Assembly: GCA_001709035.1 (NCBI GenBank)
Contig: LVKA01000019.1
Span: 1-64,000, forward strand
Origin: Candidatus Thiodiazotropha endoloripes
GTDB taxonomy: Bacteria; Pseudomonadota; Gammaproteobacteria; Chromatiales; Chromatiaceae
DNA length: 64,000 nucleotides
Direction: 5' to 3'
The translations under genes and the position numbers were made by a program. Each line of letters opens with the position of its first letter. The stretch's first letter is position 1. The notes beneath the pieces were generated by a model. The model was not told where the DNA came from. It searched no databases and saw only the letters and a list, made by a program, of their open reading frames with translations. Of the stretch, positions 7,009-16,073 are shown piece by piece.

Positions 7009-7314
7009 TCACTCATCTCTATGAAACCCCTTGATCCTGAAACCACTTTTTCTTTTTTTTGCCGTACGGATCGAATCGAGCATTATCATGAGTGATATCC
7101 CCGAAAAAATCAGAGCAAACAGCACGCCCTCAATAAAACCAAGATAGTGAACACTGACAAATACCAAGACACAAAACGCCGCAAAAAGAACCAAAACTGT
7201 AAAACTCAACGGCCTTGGTTTTTCCCATATTCTACCAAGTGGTAGTTTTGTGAATAGAATCCTGTAGAGTTTGCTACCGGCGTGCTTGGCTTTTCCACTT
7301 CGGCTACGCGTCAT
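7009..7314 (-). CDS. small two-helix membrane protein
   Basis: This encodes 101 residues. A strongly basic N-terminus of about 30 residues (MTRSRSGKAKH) is followed by two closely spaced hydrophobic helices (LSFTVLVLFAAFCVLVFVSV and FIEGVLFALIFSGISLMIML) and a basic tail (RTAKKRKSGFRIKG). By the positive-inside rule both termini face the cytoplasm. The family and function are not recognised. It reads in the same direction as the exported peptidase gene downstream. Confidence 0.6.
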   Translation of the reverse strand: MTRSRSGKAKHAGSKLYRILFTKLPLGRIWEKPRPLSFTVLVLFAAFCVLVFVSVHYLGFIEGVLFALIFSGISLMIMLDSIRTAKKRKSGFRIKGFHRDE

Positions 7315-7351
7315 TTTATACTACCCTAATCTCTGTCGAGCTCCTGGCTCC

Positions 7352-7657
7352 TTAAGCTTCAACACGGATAACAGCTTCTCTCGATCCCTGCCACTCAAGG
7401 AACCAAGCGGCACACAACATCATCATGGATCGTATTGAGTTTTCTACCGAACTACATAGACTGCAGTGGTACCTCTTAACGCTACACCGTATATCATTCA
7501 CGTTCAGAGTATCGTTGTCGATCTCAAAAACAGGCGTTCTTGGTTGCTTATGGGCTGTATAAATAACGCACCCTAAAAGCACATAGAGGAAAACATTTGA
7601 AGCCAACAGATGGACAAACTCTTTTCCATGAACACCGGAGCCAGTAAACTTAAACAC
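7352..7657 (-). CDS. hypothetical protein, doubtful
   Basis: This is a 101-residue frame with one hydrophobic segment (HLLASNVFLYVLLGCVIY) and five cysteines. It has no recognised domain or clear ribosome binding site. It lies between two small membrane-protein genes in the same direction, which is the main reason to list it. It may be spurious. Confidence 0.3.
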   Translation of the reverse strand: MFKFTGSGVHGKEFVHLLASNVFLYVLLGCVIYTAHKQPRTPVFEIDNDTLNVNDIRCSVKRYHCSLCSSVENSIRSMMMLCAAWFLEWQGSREAVIRVEA

Positions 7658-7782
7658 AGAATTATCGGCGTTAGAAGATAAATCAGTCTGAGATAGGCTG
7701 ATTGAACTAAAACTTCATACCGACTCCTTGTACTAAACATCAACACCTGAAAGAAAAAACCTTTGGATCCATCACAGCCAGG

Positions 7783-8025
7783 CTACTCCCCTCCACATCC
7801 ACCTCCATCACCACTTCCATCGCCAAAACCACCAGTATCACCGCCATACCTCCCATCAGCCTCTCGACCGATACCGGCTTTTATAACCAACCAAAAGCCA
7901 AATGCAACGATCGAGACAAAGAGTAATATTGGCGCCATGATGCTTCTGAGCAGACTATCAGACGCCAAATCTATGAAATACCATGAAACGAGAACAGACA
8001 GGACTATTGCAATTAGAGACTTCAT
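7783..8025 (-). CDS. small membrane protein with glycine-rich tail
   Basis: This encodes 80 residues. Two hydrophobic segments (LIAIVLSVLVSWYFI and IMAPILLFVSIVAFGFWLVI) are followed by a Gly/Asp-rich tail (GGDTGGFGDGSGDGGGCGGE). Very similar tails of G, D and C occur in short bacterial membrane proteins of unknown role. A start is given at MKSLIAI. No partner gene can be deduced. Confidence 0.55.
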   Translation of the reverse strand: MKSLIAIVLSVLVSWYFIDLASDSLLRSIMAPILLFVSIVAFGFWLVIKAGIGREADGRYGGDTGGFGDGSGDGGGCGGE

Positions 8026-8121
8026 AATGCATCCACCTTATCAATGACGGCTGACCACCAAGCACTGCGACTGAATCCATACTATGAGATTCATCACTTC
8101 AACAATAAAAATATAACCAGT

Positions 8122-9132
8122 TCATTCCTGCCAACATGCGTAAGGCCAGATCATCTTCGTATCCACAGGCCATACCCCACCCTCTTCAAGTCTGTACGCG
8201 ATTGAGACACCCTTTCGGTTTTCCGCGAGAGCTTTCAAAGATTCAGAGTCCACCGGCATACTGCCACGAAAAAGTGCATTTGGATCCATCCAATATCCAT
8301 CTACGGGAATCAAGACGCTACCAGTATCGTAATATTCCGGGCGACCTGAATAGAGAATATCGAAATGCAGGGCCGGTCGACGCGATCTGCCCCTGCAAGG
8401 TCTGTTCTTGAGCTCGCAACCGAGCAATCCCGTATTACCCGTCTCACCCAATACATCGCCCATCGCTACCGTTTCACCGATTGTTAACCCTGGCAGGGAA
8501 TCAAAATGGGTATAACGTGAATAGAGGTAGAGAGGCAAACCACTCTGCTCTGGCGTGTGTCTGAGTACAACCTCGATACCGCGTGGATTGGTCCTGGCTG
8601 CATCATAGATCGCCACAACTTCACCCGCCATCACAGCCAGAATCGGCGTACCAAAGGGTGCAGGCAGATCAATACCACCGTGATAAGCCTCTTTCGGTCG
8701 CTTATGAGAGTAGTCCATGGCATAGGTCTCATCGATACCACGGCAGGCAATTCCTTTCGGCCAGACAGGATAGAGGCCTGTAGGAATCAAACCTTTCTCT
8801 TTAAGATCCTGGGGGTCGTCAAATTTCGACCTTCTGATAGCACTGATTGTTTTATTGTCAGGCAGACTCCCCGGATTCACACCCTCAACAGCTTCACCAA
8901 AAAAGCGCTTCAACTCAGTTATATCGAGATAGTTATCGCCATCAAAGTCGATTCGCTTGAATAGTCGTTTTTTTCGCCATTCGTCATAACTGAGTCGGTT
9001 ATCCCCATCCCGATCCATTTTTTTCAATGCGCCGGCAGCCGACTTTGCTTCAGCAACCAGACTTGTAGAGGATAGAGCTGTCAGCAGAAGCATTAAGATC
9101 CAATAATTTGTTCGTGTAGCTATCAGCTTCAT
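8122..9132 (-). CDS. exported M23-family peptidase with EF-hand pair
   Basis: This encodes 336 residues with a signal peptide (about residues 1-29). Two canonical EF-hand calcium loops follow: DRDGDNRLSYDE and DFDGDNYLDITE at about residues 40-75. The C-terminal part is a LytM/M23 metallopeptidase with the zinc HxxxD motif in HGGIDLPAPFGTPI, a YTHFDSLPGL strand, and the distal HxD in PALHFDIL. M23 enzymes cut peptidoglycan cross-bridges. The calcium loops suggest calcium-dependent stability or activity, which is inference. Cysteine pairs (ACRG, GCELKNRPC) suggest disulfides in the periplasm. It appears monocistronic. Confidence 0.8.
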   Translation of the reverse strand: MKLIATRTNYWILMLLLTALSSTSLVAEAKSAAGALKKMDRDGDNRLSYDEWRKKRLFKRIDFDGDNYLDITELKRFFGEAVEGVNPGSLPDNKTISAIRRSKFDDPQDLKEKGLIPTGLYPVWPKGIACRGIDETYAMDYSHKRPKEAYHGGIDLPAPFGTPILAVMAGEVVAIYDAARTNPRGIEVVLRHTPEQSGLPLYLYSRYTHFDSLPGLTIGETVAMGDVLGETGNTGLLGCELKNRPCRGRSRRPALHFDILYSGRPEYYDTGSVLIPVDGYWMDPNALFRGSMPVDSESLKALAENRKGVSIAYRLEEGGVWPVDTKMIWPYACWQE

Positions 9133-9576
9133 TTTTACAATTTGCTTGAGTCGTATTGTGCCAGGAGCATACTTGTAACAATAAGCGCTACAAGCTGAAT
9201 TGACTGCATGACTAATAGGGTATCAGCAGTTCTTGAATCCATCTGGTAAAGCCTCTTTCCTTCCATCACAATCCCCTATATCAATAGCCGAATCAGCTTC
9301 CTTCCCTGCAATCCACAGTAATAACCATTCAACTTCAGGCGCCAGAAAACAACCTAGGCAAATCAACAATCGTCAGATCAAGATTCAATCCAATCACTGA
9401 TTTCCAACAGGTGATTTCCAACACTAACACTCATCTATCATATTATGAGCGATTAACATCGCACGATCCGATAAGCGACAGCGTACAGGCCTCTTTAATC
9501 AACTAACCACATTCCTAACAATATCATTTCGCTTACAAAAAACACGAGCTAACCCGGCAAACTTAAAACAACCCTC
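9133..9576. other. gap without gene between EF-hand peptidase and glycan locus
   Basis: This stretch of about 440 bases is AT-leaning, with no ORF supported by a ribosome binding site, no strong hairpin and no repeat shared with other gaps. It probably contains the promoter of the minus-strand peptidase gene at its left end. Confidence 0.4.
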
Positions 9577-10650
9577 TCATCGTCCACTAAGTAGATTCGT
9601 GTAAAGCTCCAGATAGGCCCGCATGATCGGCTGTTTGGCAAACTCCTGTTGGGCCCGTTGCAATCCCCTGTCCGCCATCGATTTCCGCAAACTCTCATCC
9701 TTCAGAGCCTGCTCAATATATATTGCTAGTGAGTTCGAATTTTCGCATTCGAACAGCAGCCCATCCTCACCATGCTGCATTACCTCTCTTGCTCCCATGG
9801 AAGCCGAGGTGACAAGGGGCCTGTTATATCCCCAAGCCTCTATCATGACATTGCCGAAAGGCTCCGCATTGGTGGAAGGAAAGACAATCAAATCAGCGAG
9901 CCGATAGTAGGCATCCGGATTGAGTTGCCAACCCGTCCAGACAATGCGTTGATCGATATTAAGTTGCTCTGCCTGCTGGTGCAGATCATCTTTGAGTGGC
10001 CCATCACCAAGAATGACCTGCCAGACAGGTCGGTCAGCGATCTCATCCGGTAGTTTAGCCAGGGCATCGAGCAGAAAGCGGTGGCCTTTGAAGGGAACAA
10101 ATCTACCCGGGGTCATCAGTACCCAGGCATCCTCAGGTATGCCCAGCTCAGCTTTCAGGCCTGCCGGGGCCGGTCCAGGTTCAGGCAGTTCAGCGAAGTT
10201 GTAGATATGGAACACCTGTTGACTGGAAAAACCGGCATCGATCAGATAGTCACAAATCCCTTTGGTGTTACCGATCCAAGCGTCGGCGTGTCGGTAACCA
10301 TCTACTTTGTAGTAACCGCCCAAACGAGCGACATGCACAGCACCACTCTGTTTCGGCAGATGGGTGAGCCGGGTTGCCCTCCCCATGTAGGTCTGCACGA
10401 TCTGTGGTTGGCGCTGTTTGATCAGCTGCTTCACTTCGTATTTCGACAGCGGATCCCAAACCGTGCGCATTCCCAGTGGATGACAGCTCAGGTTGCCCCA
10501 GTGCTCTCCATCAAGTTCACTGTCCCGGCGCACACCGATCTCGGTTGGATGGCCAAGCTTCTCCAGCTCCAGGGAGAAGCGCTGGAACCAGCGCTCCGCA
10601 CCACCGAAGGATTTGCTGCCGATGATCTGTAGGCTTTTGATCTCGCTCAT
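9577..10650 (-). CDS. GT4-family glycosyltransferase
   Basis: This encodes 357 residues with a GT-B fold. The N-terminal acceptor domain opens with LQIIGSKSFGGAERW, the glycine-rich loop of GT4 enzymes. The C-terminal donor domain has MTPGRFVPFKGHRFLLDA, VILGDGPLKDDL and the EX7E region EPFGNVMIEAWG. GT4 enzymes transfer a sugar from a nucleotide donor with retention. The specific sugar is not deducible. Its ATG overlaps the stop of the next upstream glycosyltransferase gene by four bases, so it is the last gene of a three-gene minus-strand operon (GT9, GT4, GT4). Location: cytoplasmic face of the inner membrane. Confidence 0.9.
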   Translation of the reverse strand: MSEIKSLQIIGSKSFGGAERWFQRFSLELEKLGHPTEIGVRRDSELDGEHWGNLSCHPLGMRTVWDPLSKYEVKQLIKQRQPQIVQTYMGRATRLTHLPKQSGAVHVARLGGYYKVDGYRHADAWIGNTKGICDYLIDAGFSSQQVFHIYNFAELPEPGPAPAGLKAELGIPEDAWVLMTPGRFVPFKGHRFLLDALAKLPDEIADRPVWQVILGDGPLKDDLHQQAEQLNIDQRIVWTGWQLNPDAYYRLADLIVFPSTNAEPFGNVMIEAWGYNRPLVTSASMGAREVMQHGEDGLLFECENSNSLAIYIEQALKDESLRKSMADRGLQRAQQEFAKQPIMRAYLELYTNLLSGR

Positions 10651-11744
10651 GGGGTGTTATCTGTGTTGAGCAAGCCTTGGTAGACGGCCAGGTTACCCTC
10701 CACCATCTGTTCCACCGAGAAACTTCTACGCATCTTCTCTCTCCCCGACTCACCCATCTCCCGGCGCAGGGACTCATCGCCCAGCAGTTGCTCCACCGCA
10801 TCCCCAAGGACCTCCACACTGCCACCAGGAACCAGACGGCCATTGACACCATCCTCAACCACTTCGGGCATGCCACCGGCATCCACCGCCACGATCGGCA
10901 GTCCAGCACTGGCCGCCTGCAACAGGGCTATCCCCAGCCCTTCCATCAGCGCTGGATGCACCAGCAGATCGAGACAGGGGTAGATGTCTGCCAGATCCTG
11001 GCGGAATCCGGCTAACTGTATATGGGATTGCAGACCACGTCGGTCGACCTCATCCTGCAGTTCCTCCTGCAACGGCCCTTTGCCGAAAATCAACCAACGA
11101 AGATTGGGAAATCGCTGGATCAGTCTGGGCATCGCCTGCATCAGAAAACGATGACCTTTGCGACTGATCAACTGAGCGACGGTGGCCATCACCAGAGCAT
11201 CTTCAGGTAGATTGAATTCCGCTCTGAACCAATTCTTGTCGCAGAACTTTTGATAGGCCTCCACATCCACCGCACTGCGGACACAGGCCAGTTTCTCCTG
11301 CGCCACTCCCTCTTCGAGCAGCACATCGGCGATCCCCTGTGAGATGGCGATCACCTGGTCGTAGAGGGCGTATTTCCACTTCACAACAGCGGGGGATTCC
11401 GGATTGTCCACCCGACGGGAGAGCAGGGTTTTAATACCGCTCCAACGGCCTGCTATGCCGCCCAGCAGATCAGCTCCCCGGCGACTGTGCAGATGTAACA
11501 GATCAGGCTCAACCTGGCGAATGATCCGACGCAGTCGCCAGATAAATCCAAGATCGAGATCACCCCGCATCGGCACTTCGTAAACCTCTGCCACACTCTC
11601 TTTCACTGTGCGGCCGATGGCGCTGCCGATTGGGCAGACCAGATACGACTCCACCCCATGCTGCTGTAGCCCGGCCAGCAGGTAACTGACCTGCTTGGCG
11701 CCGCCGTAGAGATGTTGACCTGTCTCTACGTGGACTACTTTCAC
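10647..11744 (-). CDS. GT4-family glycosyltransferase
   Basis: This encodes 365 residues. I chose the GTG at 11744 because GGAGG lies upstream, it overlaps the previous stop by four bases (GTGA), and the protein then starts VKVVHVETGQHLYGGAKQVS, a normal GT4 N-terminus. The longer frame from 11819 would add a non-homologous basic leader. The donor domain carries VAQLISRKGHRFL, IFGKGPLQEEL and HPALMEGLGIALLQAAS with the EX7E glutamates. The sugar and acceptor are unknown. It is part of the GT9-GT4-GT4 operon, likely building the lipopolysaccharide core or a related glycan. Confidence 0.9.
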   Translation of the reverse strand: MKVVHVETGQHLYGGAKQVSYLLAGLQQHGVESYLVCPIGSAIGRTVKESVAEVYEVPMRGDLDLGFIWRLRRIIRQVEPDLLHLHSRRGADLLGGIAGRWSGIKTLLSRRVDNPESPAVVKWKYALYDQVIAISQGIADVLLEEGVAQEKLACVRSAVDVEAYQKFCDKNWFRAEFNLPEDALVMATVAQLISRKGHRFLMQAMPRLIQRFPNLRWLIFGKGPLQEELQDEVDRRGLQSHIQLAGFRQDLADIYPCLDLLVHPALMEGLGIALLQAASAGLPIVAVDAGGMPEVVEDGVNGRLVPGGSVEVLGDAVEQLLGDESLRREMGESGREKMRRSFSVEQMVEGNLAVYQGLLNTDNTP

Positions 11745-12808
11745 TGATCGCCTCCGATGAAACCGGGCAGACGATTGGCCCGCGCCACGATCTCCGCTGC
11801 TGTAATCTCCGCCATGCAATCGAACGAACCTTGGCAGGTCGGTTTACGCTTGCAGGGGGAACAGCTGCGGGGGTGGTAGATCACTTGAGCGTTCTCATGG
11901 GTTGTATCCAGATAGGGTCGGGTGGAGCCGAACAGACAGAGGGTCGGCCGGTTCATGGCGATACCGATATGAGTCAGCCCCGTATCGACCCCCACAACCA
12001 GTGAGCCTCTGGCAATCAGTGCGGCCGCCTGCCGAAGACTGGTCTCCCCCACCAGATTGATCAATCCCTCGCCTGAGGCTTTAATCTGCGCTGCCGGCTG
12101 ACGATCTCCCGGACCGCCAAGCATCACTACAGGCAACTGCCAGTTTTCCGCGATCTGTTCTATCAGCGCTTGCCATGAAGCATTGAACCAGTGCTTCTGT
12201 GGCCGGGTGGTAAAGGGACAGATTATCACGAATCCCCGCTTCATCTGATGCTTTTCGATGAGCTGATCCGCATACGCCCGGTCCTCATCGGAGAGCCCCA
12301 CATGCATCTCAAACCGATCCACCGGAAGATCCAGCTGCTCCGCCAGATAGAGATACTCGGAACCGATCCGCCTCGGCTCCCCTCCCTTCTCAACTGTGGC
12401 ACTCATCAGGTATTGGCTGCCCTCTCTGGAGCCCAAACCGATCCGCTGGCTGGCGCCTGAGAACCAGGTCAGCAGACCGCTCTTTAGCAAGCCCTGTACA
12501 TCCAGGGCCAGATCAAAACCCCGCTCCTGCAATGAACGACGGAAACCTGCCACTTCCCGCCAGAGGGTCAACCAGCGGCGCTCCTTCCACAGGGTCTGCC
12601 ATCTGGCTCTGGGCCAGATCACCACTTCATCCAACTCTGGATGGTGTTCCAAAAGGGCTTTCGATTCGGGCTGCACCAACCAACTTATACGAGCCTCGGG
12701 ATAGCGTTGTCGCAGGGCGTGGATCAGTGGCGAGGCGAACACGATATCCCCGATGGCGCTGAGGCGCACGATCAGAATCGACGGATTGTCATGCTCATGG
12801 ATTTTCAC
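11741..12808 (-). CDS. GT9-family glycosyltransferase (ADP-heptose:LPS heptosyltransferase-like)
   Basis: This encodes 355 residues. Family GT9 is shown by the N-terminal ILIVRLSAIGDIVFASPL, the DVQGLLKSGLL segment, CPFTTRPQKHW at the start of the second domain, LGGPGDRQ, and VGVDTGLTHIGIAMNRPTLCL followed by GSTRPY. A cysteine-rich end (CSPCKRKPTC, FDCM) is common in this family. Members add heptose to the inner core of lipopolysaccharide. Heptosyltransferases I, II and III cannot be separated here. It is the promoter-proximal gene of the minus-strand operon, facing a plus-strand glycosyltransferase across a shared 240-base promoter region. Confidence 0.9.
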   Translation of the reverse strand: MKIHEHDNPSILIVRLSAIGDIVFASPLIHALRQRYPEARISWLVQPESKALLEHHPELDEVVIWPRARWQTLWKERRWLTLWREVAGFRRSLQERGFDLALDVQGLLKSGLLTWFSGASQRIGLGSREGSQYLMSATVEKGGEPRRIGSEYLYLAEQLDLPVDRFEMHVGLSDEDRAYADQLIEKHQMKRGFVIICPFTTRPQKHWFNASWQALIEQIAENWQLPVVMLGGPGDRQPAAQIKASGEGLINLVGETSLRQAAALIARGSLVVGVDTGLTHIGIAMNRPTLCLFGSTRPYLDTTHENAQVIYHPRSCSPCKRKPTCQGSFDCMAEITAAEIVARANRLPGFIGGDQ

Positions 12809-13051
12809 ATTGGATCCGGTATTGGTTGTTTGTCGACGTCATGGAGCGCTGAGTCTGACACGGCATTGATTACAACCGGATATATTACAAGCAGCTTGGG
12901 GATTATGTTAGTGTTAACCCTCAATGGAAGTCCTGATTATTCTGTCATACCGATGAGAACCGGTTTCCCTGTGGATGATTCACTCAATTCCGGCATCTGC
13001 CTGGATGAGGATGAATCTATCAGCACTTCCTTATTTTTATAAATAACATCA
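12809..13051. promoter_or_regulatory. divergent promoter region of the glycan locus
   Basis: These 243 bases separate divergently oriented glycosyltransferase genes, so promoters for both operons must lie here. I see no confident operator or paired -35/-10 boxes. Confidence 0.45.
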
Positions 13052-14137
13052 ATGCTGAACACTGACATTCCTGATCTGATCTATCTGGGCCGCAGTCGGC
13101 TGCATCGCAACCGTGCCAATCTGATCCAGACCCTGCACACAGTGGCGGCACTAACCGAACTGGGTATCGACACCCGTCTCTATCTCCCCCCTTGGCATCG
13201 ACCGGTGACCCCACAGCAACGCTGCGATGAGATGGGCATCACCAGTAAGATCGATATCCGTGCCAGCCAGTGGCTGCATCGGCGCTGGCCTTTGTCACTC
13301 TTCCCGCGTCTGCATAAACGCATGCTCAGCCGGGCGAAAGCGGTCTATGTACGCTCCCCCGAGTTGAGTCTCGGACTTGCCTCCCAGAGGATCAGGCACC
13401 ATTTCGAGGTGCACACCCTGCAGCCGATGATACAGCGAAACCAGTTGTCTCAAGTGATCGAGCTGCACCGTCAGGGGATAATCGATCAACTGTTGCCGAT
13501 CAGCCGCAACGCTGCTGATGCCCTGATCGAGGCGGGTGCGGATGAACAGCGAATCCATATCAGCCCCTCCGGGGTTGAGCTTGAGGCATTTCAAAAAGTG
13601 CCTGAATTCAACAGCAATGACCTGAACAATCCGAGGATCGTCTATCTCGGACGCATCAGTCGGGACCGGGGCCTGGATATTCTGACCCGAATTGCGCAGG
13701 GTGAACTTGGACAGGTAGTGCTGGTTGGCGATTGCGATGATCCGATACCCAACCACCCGGCACTGCAGCACCGACCCAGCGTCCCCCACCGGGAAGTGGC
13801 CAAGCTCTACGGCGAGAGCGAGCTGGTGGTGCTACCCTACCAGGCCGACCTGAGCCATGCGGACGGGATCAGCCCAATGAAGCTGTTCGAAGCGATGGCG
13901 GCGGGACGGCCGATCATTGCCAGTGATATTCCGCCGTTGCGGGAGATTCTTCAGTCTGGGCGTAATGCCCTGCTGGCCGATCCGGCCGATCCGGATGCCT
14001 GGGTGCAACAGGTGGCTGAATTGAGAGATAATCCGCAGCTGGCCAAGCGAATCGCTCTGCAGGCGCGTGAAGATGCGGCTGCCTACAGTTGGCCGAACCG
14101 GGCGGCAGGCATTGCCAGAGCCATCGGTCTCCTATGA
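13052..14137 (+). CDS. GT4-family glycosyltransferase
   Basis: This encodes 361 residues. It is GT-B fold with a shorter acceptor domain than its neighbours (DLIYLGRSRLHRNRANLIQT). The donor domain is clear: IVYLGRISRDRGLDIL, VVLVGDCDD, LVVLPYQADLSHADGISPMKLFEAMAAGRPIIAS with the EX7E glutamate, then GRNALLADPADPDAW. It resembles galactosyl/mannosyl-type GT4 enzymes, but specificity is not readable. It is first in the plus-strand arm and ends 10 bases before a large hairpin, which suggests that part of transcription stops there. Confidence 0.88.
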   Translation: MLNTDIPDLIYLGRSRLHRNRANLIQTLHTVAALTELGIDTRLYLPPWHRPVTPQQRCDEMGITSKIDIRASQWLHRRWPLSLFPRLHKRMLSRAKAVYVRSPELSLGLASQRIRHHFEVHTLQPMIQRNQLSQVIELHRQGIIDQLLPISRNAADALIEAGADEQRIHISPSGVELEAFQKVPEFNSNDLNNPRIVYLGRISRDRGLDILTRIAQGELGQVVLVGDCDDPIPNHPALQHRPSVPHREVAKLYGESELVVLPYQADLSHADGISPMKLFEAMAAGRPIIASDIPPLREILQSGRNALLADPADPDAWVQQVAELRDNPQLAKRIALQAREDAAAYSWPNRAAGIARAIGLL

Positions 14138-14146
14138 TATCATTAG

Positions 14147-14223
14147 CCCGGCGCCTTGATAGGCCATGTTCAGGGCTTCTGACAGGCACGCTTCGGCTGA
14201 ACACGGCCTATGCAGGCGCCGGG
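14147..14223 (+). terminator. long imperfect hairpin between glycosyltransferase and ligase genes
   Basis: CCCGGCGCC (14147-14155) is perfectly complementary to GGCGCCGGG (14215-14223). The interior also pairs (TAGGCCATGTTCAG against CTGAACACGGCCTA). No T-run follows, so factor-independent termination is uncertain. It could also be a mobile palindrome or an RNA-stability element. Confidence 0.5.
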
Positions 14224-14275
14224 TCAATAATAAGAAAACTATAAGAACGACATAACTATTAGAAACGCAGAAACC

Positions 14276-15655
14276 ATGTTGCAAGCCCTTAGCCCCTATT
14301 TCAAACCGAGCCGTTTAGCCGACTCGAAACTGCAGCAGGCCAGTGATTGGATTGGTGTGCTCGGGCTCTATATCTTCTCCTTTTTCAGCCTGCTGAGTAT
14401 CGCCGGGGCCAACCTGGGGCTGGGGCTGATGCTGATCGGCCTGCTCCTCTCGAGTGACGCCTGGCGACGCCTGCCGCGACAGTTTCTGTTCTGGTCCTGC
14501 CTGCTGATCATCGCCTATATCGCCTACCGGGGCAGCGAAGCCATGGCCGAAATTCCACTCGACCACAAGACCCAGGCCAATCAGGCGAGGGACTGGGCAT
14601 TGTTGTTTCTGTTCTTTATCCCCGCCTGGTGGCTCAGTCAGTCTCCGAGGCGAATCCCGACCGCCCTGGGCCTGATATTGGCCGGATTCACCCTCGGCAT
14701 CCTCAGCGCACTGGACGGGGAGTCCCTCTCTCAACTGCTGCAGGGGGAGCGTTCCGGCATGCATTTTGGCAAGCCGATCATCTTCGGCTTTGATTGTGCA
14801 GCGGTGATCCTTGGATTGATCGTCCTGGCGATCTACCGACTCAACCCCCAGCTGAAACAGAACCGAAGTCAGCAGATCCTACTGGTTGTGCTGATCATTC
14901 TGGGCATACTCTTCTACACCCAGGGGCTGATCATCAGCCAATCCCGCGGGGTCTGGCTGGCTCTCTTTTTTGCCCTGCCCACCATCTTTCTGACACTCAA
15001 GTTCACTCGCCAGAGCAAGAAACAGCCAAAGGTCTCACTGCTGATGCCCCTGGCTGCGGTGGGCCTGGTGCTGGCGCTGATCCTGGCTCTCAACTGGGAC
15101 ACCATTCAGGCCAGAGTCTCAACCGAGCAGACCGAGCTGGGCACGGTGGTCAGCGAGGGTCTCGATGAGGCCCCTCTCACCGCTTCCACCTATCGGTTGC
15201 ATCTGTGGGAGTTCGGACTCAACAAATGGCTGGAGCGCCCTTTTACCGGCTGGGGGCCTGGCACCACCCATGCTCTGGTGGAAGCGGAGAACAACCCCAA
15301 CCTGAAGGACCACCGGGATATCGGCTTCGACCATCTGCACAACGCCTATCTGGAGGTGGTGTTTCAGCTCGGGCTGGTGGGCATCATGATCATCGCCCTG
15401 ATCTGCGGCCTGATGATCTCGAAAATCATGGAGGCGTTTCGCCGCCAGCGGATCTCGATCTACTTCCTCGCCTTCCTGTTCAGCAACTTCATGTTGATCG
15501 CCATCTATAGCCTGACCGACTTTCGCCATCTACACTGGAATTGGCGCTTCTACTGGCTGATAATCGCCGGCTGTACCTATGCCTTTACCCTGATGACCTT
15601 CAGGCCACACCTGGAGCGCCAGTACCGATCCCCCAAGAGGCGTGACGATGAGTGA
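14276..15655 (+). CDS. O-antigen ligase-like membrane protein (Wzy/WaaL family)
   Basis: This encodes 459 residues with about 11-12 hydrophobic segments. The Wzy_C signature lies in the large periplasmic loop: SQSRGVWLALFFALP, then RLHLWEFGLNKWLERPFTGWG, and later HLHNAYLEVVFQLGLVG containing the functional histidine. Proteins of this family join polymerised or single-unit glycans to lipid A core (WaaL) or polymerise O-units (Wzy). The two cannot be separated by sequence alone. Its neighbours are glycosyltransferases without visible wzx or wzz, which favours the ligase role. The downstream GFA gene starts inside its last codons. Confidence 0.85.
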   Translation: MLQALSPYFKPSRLADSKLQQASDWIGVLGLYIFSFFSLLSIAGANLGLGLMLIGLLLSSDAWRRLPRQFLFWSCLLIIAYIAYRGSEAMAEIPLDHKTQANQARDWALLFLFFIPAWWLSQSPRRIPTALGLILAGFTLGILSALDGESLSQLLQGERSGMHFGKPIIFGFDCAAVILGLIVLAIYRLNPQLKQNRSQQILLVVLIILGILFYTQGLIISQSRGVWLALFFALPTIFLTLKFTRQSKKQPKVSLLMPLAAVGLVLALILALNWDTIQARVSTEQTELGTVVSEGLDEAPLTASTYRLHLWEFGLNKWLERPFTGWGPGTTHALVEAENNPNLKDHRDIGFDHLHNAYLEVVFQLGLVGIMIIALICGLMISKIMEAFRRQRISIYFLAFLFSNFMLIAIYSLTDFRHLHWNWRFYWLIIAGCTYAFTLMTFRPHLERQYRSPKRRDDE

Positions 15656-16073
15656 AGACCAAACCATTGCCACCGGCCGCTGTCTGTGCGGCGCGGTAAG
15701 TTATCAGATCAAGGGAAACCTGGGAATATTTCAATATTGCCACTGCTCCCGTTGCCGCAAATTCACCGGCAGTGCCTTTGCAGCCAACCTGTTTGTCTCA
15801 CCGAAGCAGTTTGAATGGCTGAGCGGCGAGGCGCTGGTGGGGCGCTTCGAACTGAGCGAGGCGAAACACTTTGCCACCGGTTTCTGCAAACAGTGCGGCT
15901 CCTCTCTGCCCTGGCGTTCCCAGAGCGGCAAGGCGGTAATCGTGCCTGCCGGTACCCTGGATGAGGATCCGGGTATCCATCCCTCGCAGAACGTCTTCAC
16001 CACCTCTGCTGCTGACTGGTACGAAGAACCCTATACGCTACCCCATTACGATACCCTGCCCGGCAAGAAATGA
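15648..16073 (+). CDS. GFA-family (glutathione-dependent formaldehyde-activating-like) zinc protein
   Basis: This encodes 141 residues from the ATG at 15648, chosen over an upstream GTG because AGAGG sits seven bases before it. The GFA fold is shown by GRCLCGAVSYQI, then YCHCSRCRKFTGSAF, and later FCKQCGSSLPWRS, which supply the zinc-binding cysteines. The family includes carbon-sulfur lyases acting on S-hydroxymethylglutathione, but most members have no proven substrate. It overlaps both the ligase stop (8 bases) and the next glycosyltransferase start (4 bases, ATGA). It is therefore translated with the glycan genes although it has no obvious place in that pathway. Confidence 0.85.
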   Translation: MSEDQTIATGRCLCGAVSYQIKGNLGIFQYCHCSRCRKFTGSAFAANLFVSPKQFEWLSGEALVGRFELSEAKHFATGFCKQCGSSLPWRSQSGKAVIVPAGTLDEDPGIHPSQNVFTTSAADWYEEPYTLPHYDTLPGKK

